Assembly (NCBI GenBank): GCA_018823905.1
Contig: JAHJHL010000192.1
Span: 1-64,000 of the forward strand
DNA from: Alphaproteobacteria bacterium
GTDB taxonomy: Bacteria; Pseudomonadota; Alphaproteobacteria; Sphingomonadales; Sphingomonadaceae
Direction of reading: 5' to 3'
Length of the DNA stretch: 64,000 nt
Positions 9,043 to 18,575 of the stretch are shown here, in pieces. A program made the position numbers and the translations under genes. The notes under the pieces were generated by a model that had not been told where the DNA came from, did not search any database, and saw only the letters and a program-made list of their open reading frames with translations. Positions within the stretch are counted from its first letter, which is position 1. Each line of letters opens with the position of its first letter.

Positions 9043-10200
9043 ATGACCGCGGCGGAACCCGATTATTGCGACATTGCCATCGTTGGCGGCGGGCTGGCTG
9101 GCGGGCTCGCAGCGCTGGCGCTCACGGCGAAGCGGCCGACGCTCGATGTGCGGTTGATCGAACCCGATGCGATCGGCGGCAATCATATCTGGTCTTTCTT
9201 CGACAGCGACATTGCCAAACGCGACCGCTGGCTCGTCGCGCCGCTCGTCCGTTATCATTGGGACACCTATGACGTCGCCTTTCCGGCGCGCGAACGCCGG
9301 GTGCGGATGGGGTACAAGAGCATCACCGGCGAGGCGCTCGCCGAAGCGGTCGCTGCGGCGCTCCCGCCGGGACGGATCATCGCCGACAAGGCGAAGCATG
9401 TCGCGCCCGACCATGTGCTGCTGGCGCGCGGCGGACGCTTGTCGGCCAAGCATGTCATCGACGCCCGCGGCACCGGCAAGACATCGATGCTCGATTGCGG
9501 CTGGCAGAAATTCGTCGGCCAAGCGCTGACCGTCGAGGGCGGGCATGGCATCGAACGGCCGGTGGTGATGGACGCGACGGTCGAACAGCTCGACGGCTAT
9601 CGCTTCGTCTATCTGCTGCCCTTCGATGCCGAGACGGTGTTCGTCGAGGACACTTATTACAGCAACACGCCCGATCTCGACGTCGCGGCCGTGCGCGACC
9701 GGATCGCGACCTATGCGGCGCGGCGGCAGTGGAACGTCACCGCCGTGACGCGCGAGGAGACCGGGGTGCTGCCGGTCGTCGTGGCGGGCGCTTTCGACCG
9801 GTTGTGGCCGCAGATCGACCGGGTGGGTCGGATCGGCGTACGCGCCGGGGTTTTTCACGCGATGACCGGTTATTCGCTGCCCGATGCGGTGCGGACCGCG
9901 GCGGCGCTGCCCGCATTGATCGATCGCGGCAATCTTGGGCTGCGGCTTCGTTCCCGCGCCGCAGGGTCATGGCGACGCCAGCGTTTTTACCGGATGCTCG
10001 GCGCAATGCTGTTCCGCGCCGCCGATCCGGGCGAGCGTTACCGCATTTTTCAGCGCTTTTACGGCCTCGCACCCGGCCTGATCGCGCGCTTCTATGCGGG
10101 ACGGTCGAACACCGCCGATAAATTGCGCATCCTGTCGGGCAAGCCGCCCGTATCTGTACGCCGCGCGATTGCGGCGCTTGCGAAACTGGACTGGAAATGA
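9043..10200 (+). CDS. crtY: Lycopene beta-cyclase
   Basis: DIAIVGGGLAGGLAALAL dinucleotide fold; WSFFDSDI; VDATVEQLDGYRFVYLLPFDAETVFVEDTYYSN; followed by crtI with a 4-bp overlap. Confidence 0.93.
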   Translation: MTAAEPDYCDIAIVGGGLAGGLAALALTAKRPTLDVRLIEPDAIGGNHIWSFFDSDIAKRDRWLVAPLVRYHWDTYDVAFPARERRVRMGYKSITGEALAEAVAAALPPGRIIADKAKHVAPDHVLLARGGRLSAKHVIDARGTGKTSMLDCGWQKFVGQALTVEGGHGIERPVVMDATVEQLDGYRFVYLLPFDAETVFVEDTYYSNTPDLDVAAVRDRIATYAARRQWNVTAVTREETGVLPVVVAGAFDRLWPQIDRVGRIGVRAGVFHAMTGYSLPDAVRTAAALPALIDRGNLGLRLRSRAAGSWRRQRFYRMLGAMLFRAADPGERYRIFQRFYGLAPGLIARFYAGRSNTADKLRILSGKPPVSVRRAIAALAKLDWK

Positions 10201-11681
10201 CCCGCACTGCTATCGTTATCGGCGCCGGTTTCGGTGGCCTCGCGCTTGCCATTCGGCTGCAATCGGCGGGGGTCGCGACGACGATCGTCGAGGCGCGCGA
10301 CAAGGCGGGCGGGCGCGGCTATCACTGGCAGCGGCAGGGGTTCACCTTTGACGCCGGGCCGACGGTGATCACCGATCCGCCGTGCCTCCAGGAACTATGG
10401 GCGCTGAGTGGGCAGGATATGGCCGCCGACGTCACGCTCGATCCCGTGATGCCCTTTTACCGGCTCAACTGGCCCGACGGCACCAATTTCGACTATTCGA
10501 ACGACGAAGCGGCGCTCAATACCGAAATCGCCAAGCTCAACCCCGCCGACGTCGCGGGGTACGAGAAATTCCTGACCTATTCGAAGGGGGTATATGAGGA
10601 GGGCTATGTCAAGCTCGGCTCGGCGGCCTTCCTCGACTTCGCATCAATGATCAAGGCGGCGCCGGCGCTGATGAAATATCAGGCGTGGCGCAGCGTCTAT
10701 TCGATCGTGTCCTCCTATGTGCAGGACGAGCGGCTGCGGCAGGCGCTGTCGTTCCACACCCTGCTCGTCGGCGGCAATCCGATGAACACCAGCTCGATCT
10801 ATGCGCTGATCCACACGATCGAAAAAGAGGGCGGGGTGTGGTTCGCACGCGGCGGCACCAACAAGCTGGTCGCGGGCATGGTGGCGCTGTTCGAGCGGCT
10901 GGGCGGCACGCTTCGCCTCGCCGACCCGGTGACGAAGATCGAGACGCAGGGCGATCGCGCGACCGCGGTCCAGACTGCAAGCGGCTGGCGCGGCGAAGCG
11001 GACATGATCGCCTCGAACGGCGACATGATGCACAATTATGCCGCGCTGCTGAGCGACCATCCGCGTGGGCGAAAGGCCGCGAAATCGCTGGCGCGCAAAC
11101 GCTGGTCGCCGTCGCTGTTTGTCGTGCATTTCGGGGTGAAGGGCGAGTATCCGGATATTGCGCACCACAGCATCCTGTTCGGTCCGCGCTATAAGGGGCT
11201 GCTCGATGACATCTACAAGAATGGTGTCGTGCCCGACGACTTCTCGCTTTACCTTCACCACCCGACGGCAACCGACAAGGCGATGGCGCCCGAGGGTTAC
11301 TCGACCTTCTACGTCCTCGCCCCGGTTGCGCATCTGGGCAAGGCGAAGGTCGATTGGGACGGCGCCTTCGGCCAGCAGTTTGCCGATGCGATTCTGGACG
11401 AGGTCGAGGCGCGGGTGCTGCCGGGGCTGAAGGCCAATCTCGCGACCTGCTTCCACTACACCCCTGCCGATTTCGGCCGCGACCTGTCGGCGCATCTTGG
11501 CAGCGCGTTCAGCCTCGAGCCCGTGTTGTGGCAAAGCGCGTGGTTCCGCGCGCACAACCGCGACGATGTGATTTCGAACCTGTATTTTGTCGGCGCGGGG
11601 ACGCATCCGGGGGCGGGAATCCCTGGGGTTGTAGGTAGCGCCAAGGCGACCGCAAAGCTGATGCTGGAAGATGCAATCTAG
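10197..11681 (+). CDS. crtI: Phytoene desaturase
   Basis: AIVIGAGFGGLALAIRLQSAGV; TFDAGPTVITDP; C-terminal YFVGAGTHPGAGIPGVVGSAKATAKLM. Confidence 0.97.
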   Translation: MTRTAIVIGAGFGGLALAIRLQSAGVATTIVEARDKAGGRGYHWQRQGFTFDAGPTVITDPPCLQELWALSGQDMAADVTLDPVMPFYRLNWPDGTNFDYSNDEAALNTEIAKLNPADVAGYEKFLTYSKGVYEEGYVKLGSAAFLDFASMIKAAPALMKYQAWRSVYSIVSSYVQDERLRQALSFHTLLVGGNPMNTSSIYALIHTIEKEGGVWFARGGTNKLVAGMVALFERLGGTLRLADPVTKIETQGDRATAVQTASGWRGEADMIASNGDMMHNYAALLSDHPRGRKAAKSLARKRWSPSLFVVHFGVKGEYPDIAHHSILFGPRYKGLLDDIYKNGVVPDDFSLYLHHPTATDKAMAPEGYSTFYVLAPVAHLGKAKVDWDGAFGQQFADAILDEVEARVLPGLKANLATCFHYTPADFGRDLSAHLGSAFSLEPVLWQSAWFRAHNRDDVISNLYFVGAGTHPGAGIPGVVGSAKATAKLMLEDAI

Positions 11682-11684
11682 TTT

Positions 11685-11764
11685 CCGTTCGTGTCGAGCG
11701 AAGTCGAGACACCCTTCGATCAGGAAATGACGCGCGGTGTCTCGACTTCGCTCGACACGAACGG
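11685..11764. repeat. Perfect 29-bp inverted repeat (long hairpin, possible terminator)
   Basis: CCGTTCGTGTCGAGCGAAGTCGAGACACC (11685-11713) and its exact reverse complement (11736-11764), 22-nt spacer, between crtI and the LOG gene. Confidence 0.95.
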
Positions 11765-11778
11765 GTAAGGGGAAGCTT

Positions 11779-12360
11779 ATGAAACGTCTTGCCGTCTATT
11801 GCGGGTCCGCGACCCCTGCCGATCCGATCTACATCGAAACCGCGCGCCATGTCGGGCGCACGCTGGCCCAGCGTGGCATCGGCGTCGTCTATGGCGGTGG
11901 CCGCCTCGGGCTGATGGGCGCGGTCGCCGATAGCGCGCTCGAAGCTGGCGGCGAAGTTATTGGGGTGATCCCCGACGCGCTGGTCGGCACCGAGGTTGCG
12001 CACCGCGGCTGCACCGAATTGCACGTCGTCAGCGGCATGCACGAACGCAAGAAGATGTTCACCGACCTCTCCGACGGTTTTCTCACCATCCCCGGCGGCG
12101 TCGGCACGATGGACGAATTGTGGGAAGCGATCAGCTGGGCGCAGCTGGGTTATCACAGCAAGCCGGTCGGGCTGCTCAACGCCGCCGGATTCTACAACGA
12201 CCTGATCGCGTTCAACCAGAATATGATCGAGGTCGGCTTTATCCGCCCCGCGCACGCCGGGATCATGATCGTCGACGCCGGGCTCGACGATCTGCTGGGC
12301 AAGATGGCGACCTATGAACCCCATGCGCCGATCTTTGCGATGAAGGCCGACGATCTGTAA
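11779..12360 (+). CDS. LOG-family protein (TIGR00730; cytokinin riboside 5'-monophosphate phosphoribohydrolase type)
   Basis: VVYGGGRLGLMGAVADSAL; LPGGxGTxxE-type motif as FLTIPGGVGTMDELWEAISWAQLG. Confidence 0.93.
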   Translation: MKRLAVYCGSATPADPIYIETARHVGRTLAQRGIGVVYGGGRLGLMGAVADSALEAGGEVIGVIPDALVGTEVAHRGCTELHVVSGMHERKKMFTDLSDGFLTIPGGVGTMDELWEAISWAQLGYHSKPVGLLNAAGFYNDLIAFNQNMIEVGFIRPAHAGIMIVDAGLDDLLGKMATYEPHAPIFAMKADDL

Positions 12361-13319
12361 TGGACGCGGCGGGGGTCTATGACGCGCACGCCCTCCACGG
12401 TTTCGCGCACGACAGCATCGCGCGCGGATCGAAAAGCTTTGCGCTCGCCAGCCAGCTGTTCGACCGCGAAACGCGCGAGCGCGTCTGGCTGCTCTATGCC
12501 TGGTGCCGCGCCGCCGACGATCTGACTGACGGCCAGGACCATGGCGGCGCGATGTCGCAGGACCATGATGCGCAGGCCGCACTCGCCCGCATCCGCACCC
12601 GCACCGACGCCGCCTTTGCCGGGCAGCCGACGGGTGACCAAGCGTTCGACGCGCTAGGGTTCTTGCTCACCGAGGTCGCTATCCCGCGCGGCGTGATCGA
12701 CGACATCATCGCGGGCTTTGCACTCGATGCCGATGACTGGCGCCCGCGCAGCGAGGCCGATCTGCTGCGCTATTGCTATCATGTCGCGGGCGCGGTCGGG
12801 GTTGCGATGGCGTTGGTGATGGGGGTCGACCCCGCCGATGAAGCGACGCTCGACCGCGCCTCCGACCTCGGCATCGCCTTCCAGCTCGCCAATATTGCGC
12901 GCGACGTGGCCGAGGATGCTGCCGCCGATCGCTGTTATTTGCCGATCGAATGGATCGTCGAACTCGACATCCCGCCGGGCCAGCACATGCACCCCGCCTT
13001 TCGCGGCCGCCTGTCGGTGATGGCCAAATGGCTCGCCGAAATGGCGGCGGAATATGAAGCGTCGGCACGCTGGGGCGCGCGCAAGCTGCCGCCGCGCAGC
13101 CGCTGGGCGGTGCTCGCTGCCGCGGGCATCTATGGCGACATCGCGCGCGAAGTCCGCGCGCGCGGCGACCATGCCTGGGATCACCGCGCCAGCACGACGC
13201 GGCTCGCCAAGCTCGGCTGGATCGCGCGCGCGGGCTGGTCGGTGCTGCGGCGTCCGCCGGGACACCGGATCAGCCGTGACGGCTTGTGGACGCGTCCACG
13301 GCTGGAGCCGCCCGCGTGA
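12360..13319 (+). CDS. crtB: Phytoene synthase (squalene/phytoene synthase family)
   Basis: GSKSFALASQLF; LLYAWCRAADDLTDG; FQLANIARDVAEDAAADRCYLP. Confidence 0.95.
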   Translation: MDAAGVYDAHALHGFAHDSIARGSKSFALASQLFDRETRERVWLLYAWCRAADDLTDGQDHGGAMSQDHDAQAALARIRTRTDAAFAGQPTGDQAFDALGFLLTEVAIPRGVIDDIIAGFALDADDWRPRSEADLLRYCYHVAGAVGVAMALVMGVDPADEATLDRASDLGIAFQLANIARDVAEDAAADRCYLPIEWIVELDIPPGQHMHPAFRGRLSVMAKWLAEMAAEYEASARWGARKLPPRSRWAVLAAAGIYGDIAREVRARGDHAWDHRASTTRLAKLGWIARAGWSVLRRPPGHRISRDGLWTRPRLEPPA

Positions 13320-13885
13320 CGCAGATCGAATGGCTGGCCGCGGCGCTGGTCCTGATCAACGTCGCGCTCGTCGCGCTGCGCAGCGTGTGGAATTACCCGT
13401 TCGCGCTGGTTGCGGTCAGCCTCTACGCCGTCGTTTTCTATGACGCGAAATTGTATAGCGACATGGTTTTGCAAGGCTTTTTCTTCACGCTCAATCTTTA
13501 CGGCTGGGCCAGCTGGATGCGCGCTCGCAATGACAGCGGCGTCCCGGTCGGCTGGATGGATGCGAGCTCGCGTCAATGGTGGGCATTGGCCACGATCATC
13601 GCGTGGGTTGCGTGGAGCTTCGCCATGGATCGCTACACCGACGCGGTGGCGCCGTGGATCGACGGCGCTATCGCGATGCTCAGCATCACTGCGCAATGGC
13701 TGCTCGCGCGGCGGCGGGTCGAAAGCTGGTATCTGTGGATCCTCGTCGACCTGATCGCGATCCCGCTGTTCGCCTGGCGCGGGCTGTACCCGACCAGCGC
13801 GGTCTATGTCGTGCTGCTCGGCCTGTCGATCGACGGGCTGATCCAGTGGCGCCGCGCCGCGGCAACGGGCAGGGTGGCGCTATGA
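13316..13885 (+). CDS. pnuC: PnuC-family nicotinamide mononucleotide/riboside transporter
   Basis: NYPFALVAVSLYAVVFYDAKLYSDMVLQGFFFTLNLYGWASW; GTG start overlapping the crtB stop. Confidence 0.9.
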   Translation: MTQIEWLAAALVLINVALVALRSVWNYPFALVAVSLYAVVFYDAKLYSDMVLQGFFFTLNLYGWASWMRARNDSGVPVGWMDASSRQWWALATIIAWVAWSFAMDRYTDAVAPWIDGAIAMLSITAQWLLARRRVESWYLWILVDLIAIPLFAWRGLYPTSAVYVVLLGLSIDGLIQWRRAAATGRVAL

Positions 13886-14400
13886 CGCACCATATCTGTT
13901 TCCACGGCGCCGAAAGCACCGGCAAATCGACCCTCGCGCCGCGCCTCGCGCTGAGGCTGGGCGGGCTCGTCGTCCCCGAATATGGCCGCACCTATGCCGA
14001 GGCGAACGGCACCGACCTCGATGACATCGATCTGCTGGCGATCTTCGACGGGCATCGCGCAGCAACCAAGGAAGCGCTGTCGCAAAACCCCGACTGGCTG
14101 ATTTCGGATACCGATGCGCTGATGACGCAGGCGTGGGCGATCATGCTGCTCGGTCGCCGCCTGCCCGAAATCGACCAGTGGAACGACACCGCCGACCTCT
14201 ATCTCGTGCCGGCGATGGATCTGGAGTGGCAGGAGGACGGCACCCGCCTGTTCGGCAGCGACCTGGCACGACGGCAGTTTATGGACGTCGCGATCGGCGA
14301 GCTCGAACGGCGCAAGCTCAAATGGGCGTGGGTCGAGGGCGACGGCGATGCGCGGTTGGCGAGCGCGCTGGCGGCGATTGAAGCGGCGGGATTGGCCTAA
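13882..14400 (+). CDS. NadR-like P-loop kinase (AAA_28-type ATPase)
   Basis: ICFHGAESTGKSTLAPRLA Walker A; VVPEYGRTYAE; follows pnuC with ATGA overlap. Confidence 0.88.
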   Translation: MTHHICFHGAESTGKSTLAPRLALRLGGLVVPEYGRTYAEANGTDLDDIDLLAIFDGHRAATKEALSQNPDWLISDTDALMTQAWAIMLLGRRLPEIDQWNDTADLYLVPAMDLEWQEDGTRLFGSDLARRQFMDVAIGELERRKLKWAWVEGDGDARLASALAAIEAAGLA

Positions 14401-14403
14401 GTA

Positions 14404-14579
14404 CCTTCTCCCTTGATGGGAGAAGGATAAGAAGCCTTGGCGCGTAGCGGCTAGGCGAAGTTGGATGAGGGTGATGGTGCGTCCCGGGACAGGCGCTTCG
14501 GGCCGAGGCCACACCCCCACCGCTGCGACTAGCCAGCAAGCTGGCAAGTCTCGCTGCCTCCCCCATCAAGGGGGAGGAT
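14404..14579. repeat. Composite palindromic repeat (family B), long copy
   Basis: CCTTCTCCCTTGATGGGAGAAGG at the left end; CCGCTGCGACTAGCCAGCAAGCTGGCAAGTCTCGCTGCC-TCCCCCATCAAGGGGGAGG at the right end. Confidence 0.8.
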
Positions 14580-14583
14580 ATCG

Positions 14584-16116
14584 TCAAGCCGCGTAGGCAT
14601 CCCGCAATTCTCGCTTCAACACCTTGCCGATCGGGCTGCGCGGCAGTTCCTCCACGACGGTGATGCCGCTGATCCGTTGCGTCTTGCCGACCTTGGCGTT
14701 GCAGTCGGCGCGCACCGCTTCGGCGTCGGCGCCATCCTTCAACACGACAAACGCCACCGGGGTTTCGCCCCATTCCTCGCTCGGCATCCCGACGACGGCG
14801 GCCTCGACGACGCGGTCGTCGGCCAGCAGGATCGCTTCGAGGTCGCTCGGGAAAATGTTGAAGCCGCCCGAAATGATCATGTCCTTGGCGCGGTCCATCA
14901 GGGTCAGGAAACCGTCCTCGTCGATCCGCCCGATGTCGCCGTGGCGATAGAAAAGATTTCCCTCCCCGTCGTACCAGTGCATCGCCTTGGTCGCGTCGGG
15001 ACGGTTGTTGTATCCCGTCATCATCGCGGGTGAGCGGCCGACAACTTCGCCGACCGACCCTTGCGGCAGTTCGTTGCCGTCCTCGTCGATCACTTTCGCA
15101 ATATGCCCCGGCGCGGGCTTGCCGACGGTGTGGAGCTTGTCGGGGAATTGATGCGCCTCGAGGATGAACGCCGCGCCGCCCTCGGTCATCCCGTAGATTT
15201 CGACCAGCCCGCCGGGCCAGCGCGCGAGCACATCGGCCTTGAGCGCGGCGGGGAAGGGCGCCGACGTGCAATATTTGACCACAAAGCTGTTAAGGTCGAA
15301 GCTCTCGAAATCCTCCAGCGCCATGATGCGGCGATACTGCACCGGGACCAGCATCGTGTTGGTCGCGCGCTCGCGTGCCGCCAGCTCAAGGAACCCGCGC
15401 GCATCGAATTTCTTCATCAGCACGGTCTGCCCGCCCGACCCGACCGTCGGCATGAAACTGGCCATCGTCGTGTTCGAATAGAGCGGGGTCGACAGGATCG
15501 TTACCGCGTTCGGGCCATAAGCAGGGGCGCCGCGGATGATGTGCTGCCAGCGCATCGCATGGCTGTGGACGATGCCCTTGGGCGTCCCCGTCGTTCCTGA
15601 TGAGTAGATGATGTTGAAGCCGTCTTCGGGTCGGATCTCGACCGGCGTCGGCTTGGCGCCCGCGAGTGACAGCCAGGCATCGAGCGGCGTCCCCGCGTCG
15701 CTGCCATCCATCGCGATCAGGTCGCTGGCGGTGATGACCTGTCCCTCCAGGTTCGCCTTGGCCGCGCTGTCGAGGAACAGGTGGCGCGCACCGGTATCGG
15801 CAATCATCGCCGCCATCTGCTCGCCCGTCGCGCTGTTGGTCACCAGCCCCGCGACGCCGCCCGCGCGCAGCGTGCCGATGATGACGGCCATTTGTTCGAC
15901 GCTGTTCAGCCCGGCAATTGCGGTGCGGTCGCCTTTCGCAAAGCCGTCCTGCTGCAAGCGCGCCGCGATTCGGTCGGTCAATTGGTCCAGTTCGGACCAG
16001 CTCAGCCGCCGCTGGGGGTCAGCAGCCGCTACGGCATCGGGACGTTCCGCGGCATGGGCACGGACAAGGTCGGGCAGGGTTGCGAAGTCGCTCTCGAGCA
16101 TCTGGGCTGCAGTCAT
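14584..16116 (-). CDS. AMP-dependent acyl-CoA synthetase/ligase
   Basis: IIYSSGTTGTPKGIVHSH; YGMTEGG; YRHGDIGRIDEDGFLTLMDRAKDMIISGGFNIFPSDLE. Confidence 0.95.
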   Translation of the reverse strand: MTAAQMLESDFATLPDLVRAHAAERPDAVAAADPQRRLSWSELDQLTDRIAARLQQDGFAKGDRTAIAGLNSVEQMAVIIGTLRAGGVAGLVTNSATGEQMAAMIADTGARHLFLDSAAKANLEGQVITASDLIAMDGSDAGTPLDAWLSLAGAKPTPVEIRPEDGFNIIYSSGTTGTPKGIVHSHAMRWQHIIRGAPAYGPNAVTILSTPLYSNTTMASFMPTVGSGGQTVLMKKFDARGFLELAARERATNTMLVPVQYRRIMALEDFESFDLNSFVVKYCTSAPFPAALKADVLARWPGGLVEIYGMTEGGAAFILEAHQFPDKLHTVGKPAPGHIAKVIDEDGNELPQGSVGEVVGRSPAMMTGYNNRPDATKAMHWYDGEGNLFYRHGDIGRIDEDGFLTLMDRAKDMIISGGFNIFPSDLEAILLADDRVVEAAVVGMPSEEWGETPVAFVVLKDGADAEAVRADCNAKVGKTQRISGITVVEELPRSPIGKVLKRELRDAYAA

Positions 16117-16196
16117 GCTGCGGAGTTAGCACAGGCGCGGTGTCGCGCAATGCCGGGTGCTGCGGGTAGGTCGTCGAACGGGGCGAGGGGGCGTGG

Positions 16197-16973
16197 ATGG
16201 GATCGACCATAGGGACTGCATCCGAGACGCCGCACGCCGCCCCTCACGCCGCGCCGCTGGTGGCGCTTTGCCATCCCGACGCGGCGCGCGCCGCGCGGCT
16301 CGCGACGGCAATCGTCGCGGAGGGGTGGCGCGTCGAGCGGCTCGTACCACCCGCCGCGGGTTTGCGGCCGTGGCTTGACGGCTGTTTCGACCTGCTCGTT
16401 CTCAACCCCTTTCTTGGCTGGCAGGAACCCGCCGAATTCATTCGCTTGGCGCGCAGCATCGCGGGCAGCCGTCCGATGCTCGTCCTGTCCGATCGCGACA
16501 GCGTCGCCGACCGGCTGCTGGCTTTGCGCGGCGGCGCTGACGACGCGGCCGGATGGACAGCGAACCTGCCCGAAGTGCTGGCGCGCATCGCGGGCCTGCT
16601 GCGCCGCGCGCGCCTGACGGCGGGGCAGATCGGCGCGGGCGAGCTGCATATCGATTTGATCGACCGGCGGGTCGAGCGCGCGGGGCGGCTGATCCGCTTG
16701 CCGCTGCGCGAGTTCGACCTGCTCGCCAATCTGGCGCGCGTTCCGGATCGGCCGATCTCGCGGGCAGCCTTGTTGCAGGCGGTGTGGCGGATCGACTTCG
16801 ACCCCGGCACCAACCGCGTCGAAGTGCATATGTCGCGCCTGCGCGCCAAGGTCGATCGTGGTTTCGCCTGGCCGATGCTGCGGACGGTGAAGGGGCAGGG
16901 ATATGCACTCAGCTCGCAGCCCGATCAGGTGGGTCTGGCGCCCGATGGCGCGTGTTTCCTTCCCCTCGCTTGA
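16197..16973 (+). CDS. OmpR/PhoB-type winged-helix regulator with degenerate (pseudo-)receiver domain
   Basis: C-terminal wHTH LPLREFDLLANLARVPDRPISRAALLQAVW...NRVEVHMSRLRAKVDRGF; receiver-like N-terminus with DLLVLNPFLG in place of DLxxLDxxLP. Confidence 0.88.
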   Translation: MGSTIGTASETPHAAPHAAPLVALCHPDAARAARLATAIVAEGWRVERLVPPAAGLRPWLDGCFDLLVLNPFLGWQEPAEFIRLARSIAGSRPMLVLSDRDSVADRLLALRGGADDAAGWTANLPEVLARIAGLLRRARLTAGQIGAGELHIDLIDRRVERAGRLIRLPLREFDLLANLARVPDRPISRAALLQAVWRIDFDPGTNRVEVHMSRLRAKVDRGFAWPMLRTVKGQGYALSSQPDQVGLAPDGACFLPLA

Positions 16974-17040
16974 CCAAAAGTTTCAGCTTGCTACTGATCT
17001 TCGACATAAGAAACCAACGATTCCCGGAGATGATGGCCCG

Positions 17041-18573
17041 ATGCACCCTTCCGTTCATGCCCGCAGCAACCCCGACAAAGCCGCGATCATTGTCGCCGAA
17101 ACCGGCGAGGCGATCAGCTATGGCGAACTCGACGCCGCGTCGAATCGCGCTGCGCAGCTGTTTCGCGCGCACGGGCTGGGGCATGAGGATGTCGTCGCCT
17201 TCATGCTCGAAAACACCCCGCATTATTACGGGCTGACGTGGGGCGCGCAGCGCTCGGGGCTGCGCTATGTCTGCATTTCGTCGCGGCTGACGCAGGACGA
17301 GACCGACTATATCCTCGAAAATTCGGGCGCGAAGATGCTCGTCGTGTCGGCCAGCCTGGGCGCCGCGGCGCAGCAACTGACCACGACGATCACGCGCTTC
17401 GCTATGGGCGGCGAGATCGCAGGCTGGGCCAGCTGGGAGGATGCGGTCGCCGCGATGCCTGCGACCCCCGTCGCCGACGAGCGCGCCGGGGTCGATATGC
17501 TCTATTCGTCGGGAACGACCGGGCGGCCCAAGGGGGTACGCGTGCCGCTGCCCGAGGAACCCGCGATCGACGCGACCAACAGCTTGGTCATGCTCGCCTC
17601 TGCGGTGTTCCAGATCAATTCGGACAGCATCTATCTGTCGCCCGCGCCGCTTTATCACGCCGCGCCGCTGCGCTGGTCGATGACGATCCACCGGCTCGGC
17701 GGCACCGTCGTCCTGATGAAGAAATTCGATCCCGAGGCGGCGCTGGCGCATATCGAAAAATATCGCGTCAATTCCAGCCAGTGGGTGCCGACGCATTTTG
17801 TGCGGATGCTCAAGCTGCCCGAAGAGGTCCGCACCCGCTACGACACCTCGTCGCTGAAGGTCGCGATCCACGCCGCGGCGCCATGCCCGATCCCGGTCAA
17901 GCAGGCGATGATCGACTGGTGGGGGCCGGTGTTGTTCGAATATTATGCCGGGTCGGAAGGCAATGGCATGACCTTTGTCTCCAGCCCCGACTGGCTGACC
18001 CACAAAGGCACCGTCGGCCGTCCGATCCTGGGCGCGGTACATATCATGGGCGAGGATAACGAGACCGAGCTTGGTCCCAATGAAGAAGGCACGGTTTTCT
18101 TCGAAAGCGAAAATGTCTTCGAATATCATGGCGATAGTGAGAAAACCGCATCGAGCCGCAACAGCAAGGGCTGGTCGACCCTCGGCGACGTCGGCAAAGT
18201 TGATGACGAGGGCTTCCTCTATCTCACCGACCGTAAGAGCTTCATGATCATCACCGGCGGCGTGAACGTCTATCCGCAGGAGATCGAAAACCACCTCGTC
18301 ACCCACCCCAAGGTCGCCGACGTTGCGGTGGTTGGCGGGCCGCACGACGAAATGGGCGAGGAAGTGATCGCGGTGATCCAGCCCGCCGACATGGCCGACG
18401 CGACCGACGACTTCCGGGGCGAACTGATCGCCTATGCCCGCGAGAAACTGTCGGGCGTGAAAATCCCGCGCCGCATCGATTTCCTGGAGGCGTTGCCGCG
18501 CCACGACACCGGCAAGCTCTACAAGCGCCTGCTGCGCGATCAATATTGGGACAAGGCGAAGGCGGAGGCCTGA
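17041..18573 (+). CDS. AMP-dependent acyl-CoA synthetase/ligase
   Basis: MLYSSGTTGRPKGVRV; YYAGSEGNG; STLGDVGKVDDEGFLYLTDRKSFMIITGGVNVYPQEIE. Confidence 0.95.
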   Translation: MHPSVHARSNPDKAAIIVAETGEAISYGELDAASNRAAQLFRAHGLGHEDVVAFMLENTPHYYGLTWGAQRSGLRYVCISSRLTQDETDYILENSGAKMLVVSASLGAAAQQLTTTITRFAMGGEIAGWASWEDAVAAMPATPVADERAGVDMLYSSGTTGRPKGVRVPLPEEPAIDATNSLVMLASAVFQINSDSIYLSPAPLYHAAPLRWSMTIHRLGGTVVLMKKFDPEAALAHIEKYRVNSSQWVPTHFVRMLKLPEEVRTRYDTSSLKVAIHAAAPCPIPVKQAMIDWWGPVLFEYYAGSEGNGMTFVSSPDWLTHKGTVGRPILGAVHIMGEDNETELGPNEEGTVFFESENVFEYHGDSEKTASSRNSKGWSTLGDVGKVDDEGFLYLTDRKSFMIITGGVNVYPQEIENHLVTHPKVADVAVVGGPHDEMGEEVIAVIQPADMADATDDFRGELIAYAREKLSGVKIPRRIDFLEALPRHDTGKLYKRLLRDQYWDKAKAEA

Positions 18574-18575
18574 GC

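Noticed and set aside
11685-11764. 29-bp inverted repeat as a novel regulatory switch for carotenoid genes
   Set aside because: GTTCGTG(T/C)CGAGCGAAGTCGAGAC-type palindromes resemble common dispersed repeats; terminator or REP function is more likely without further evidence.
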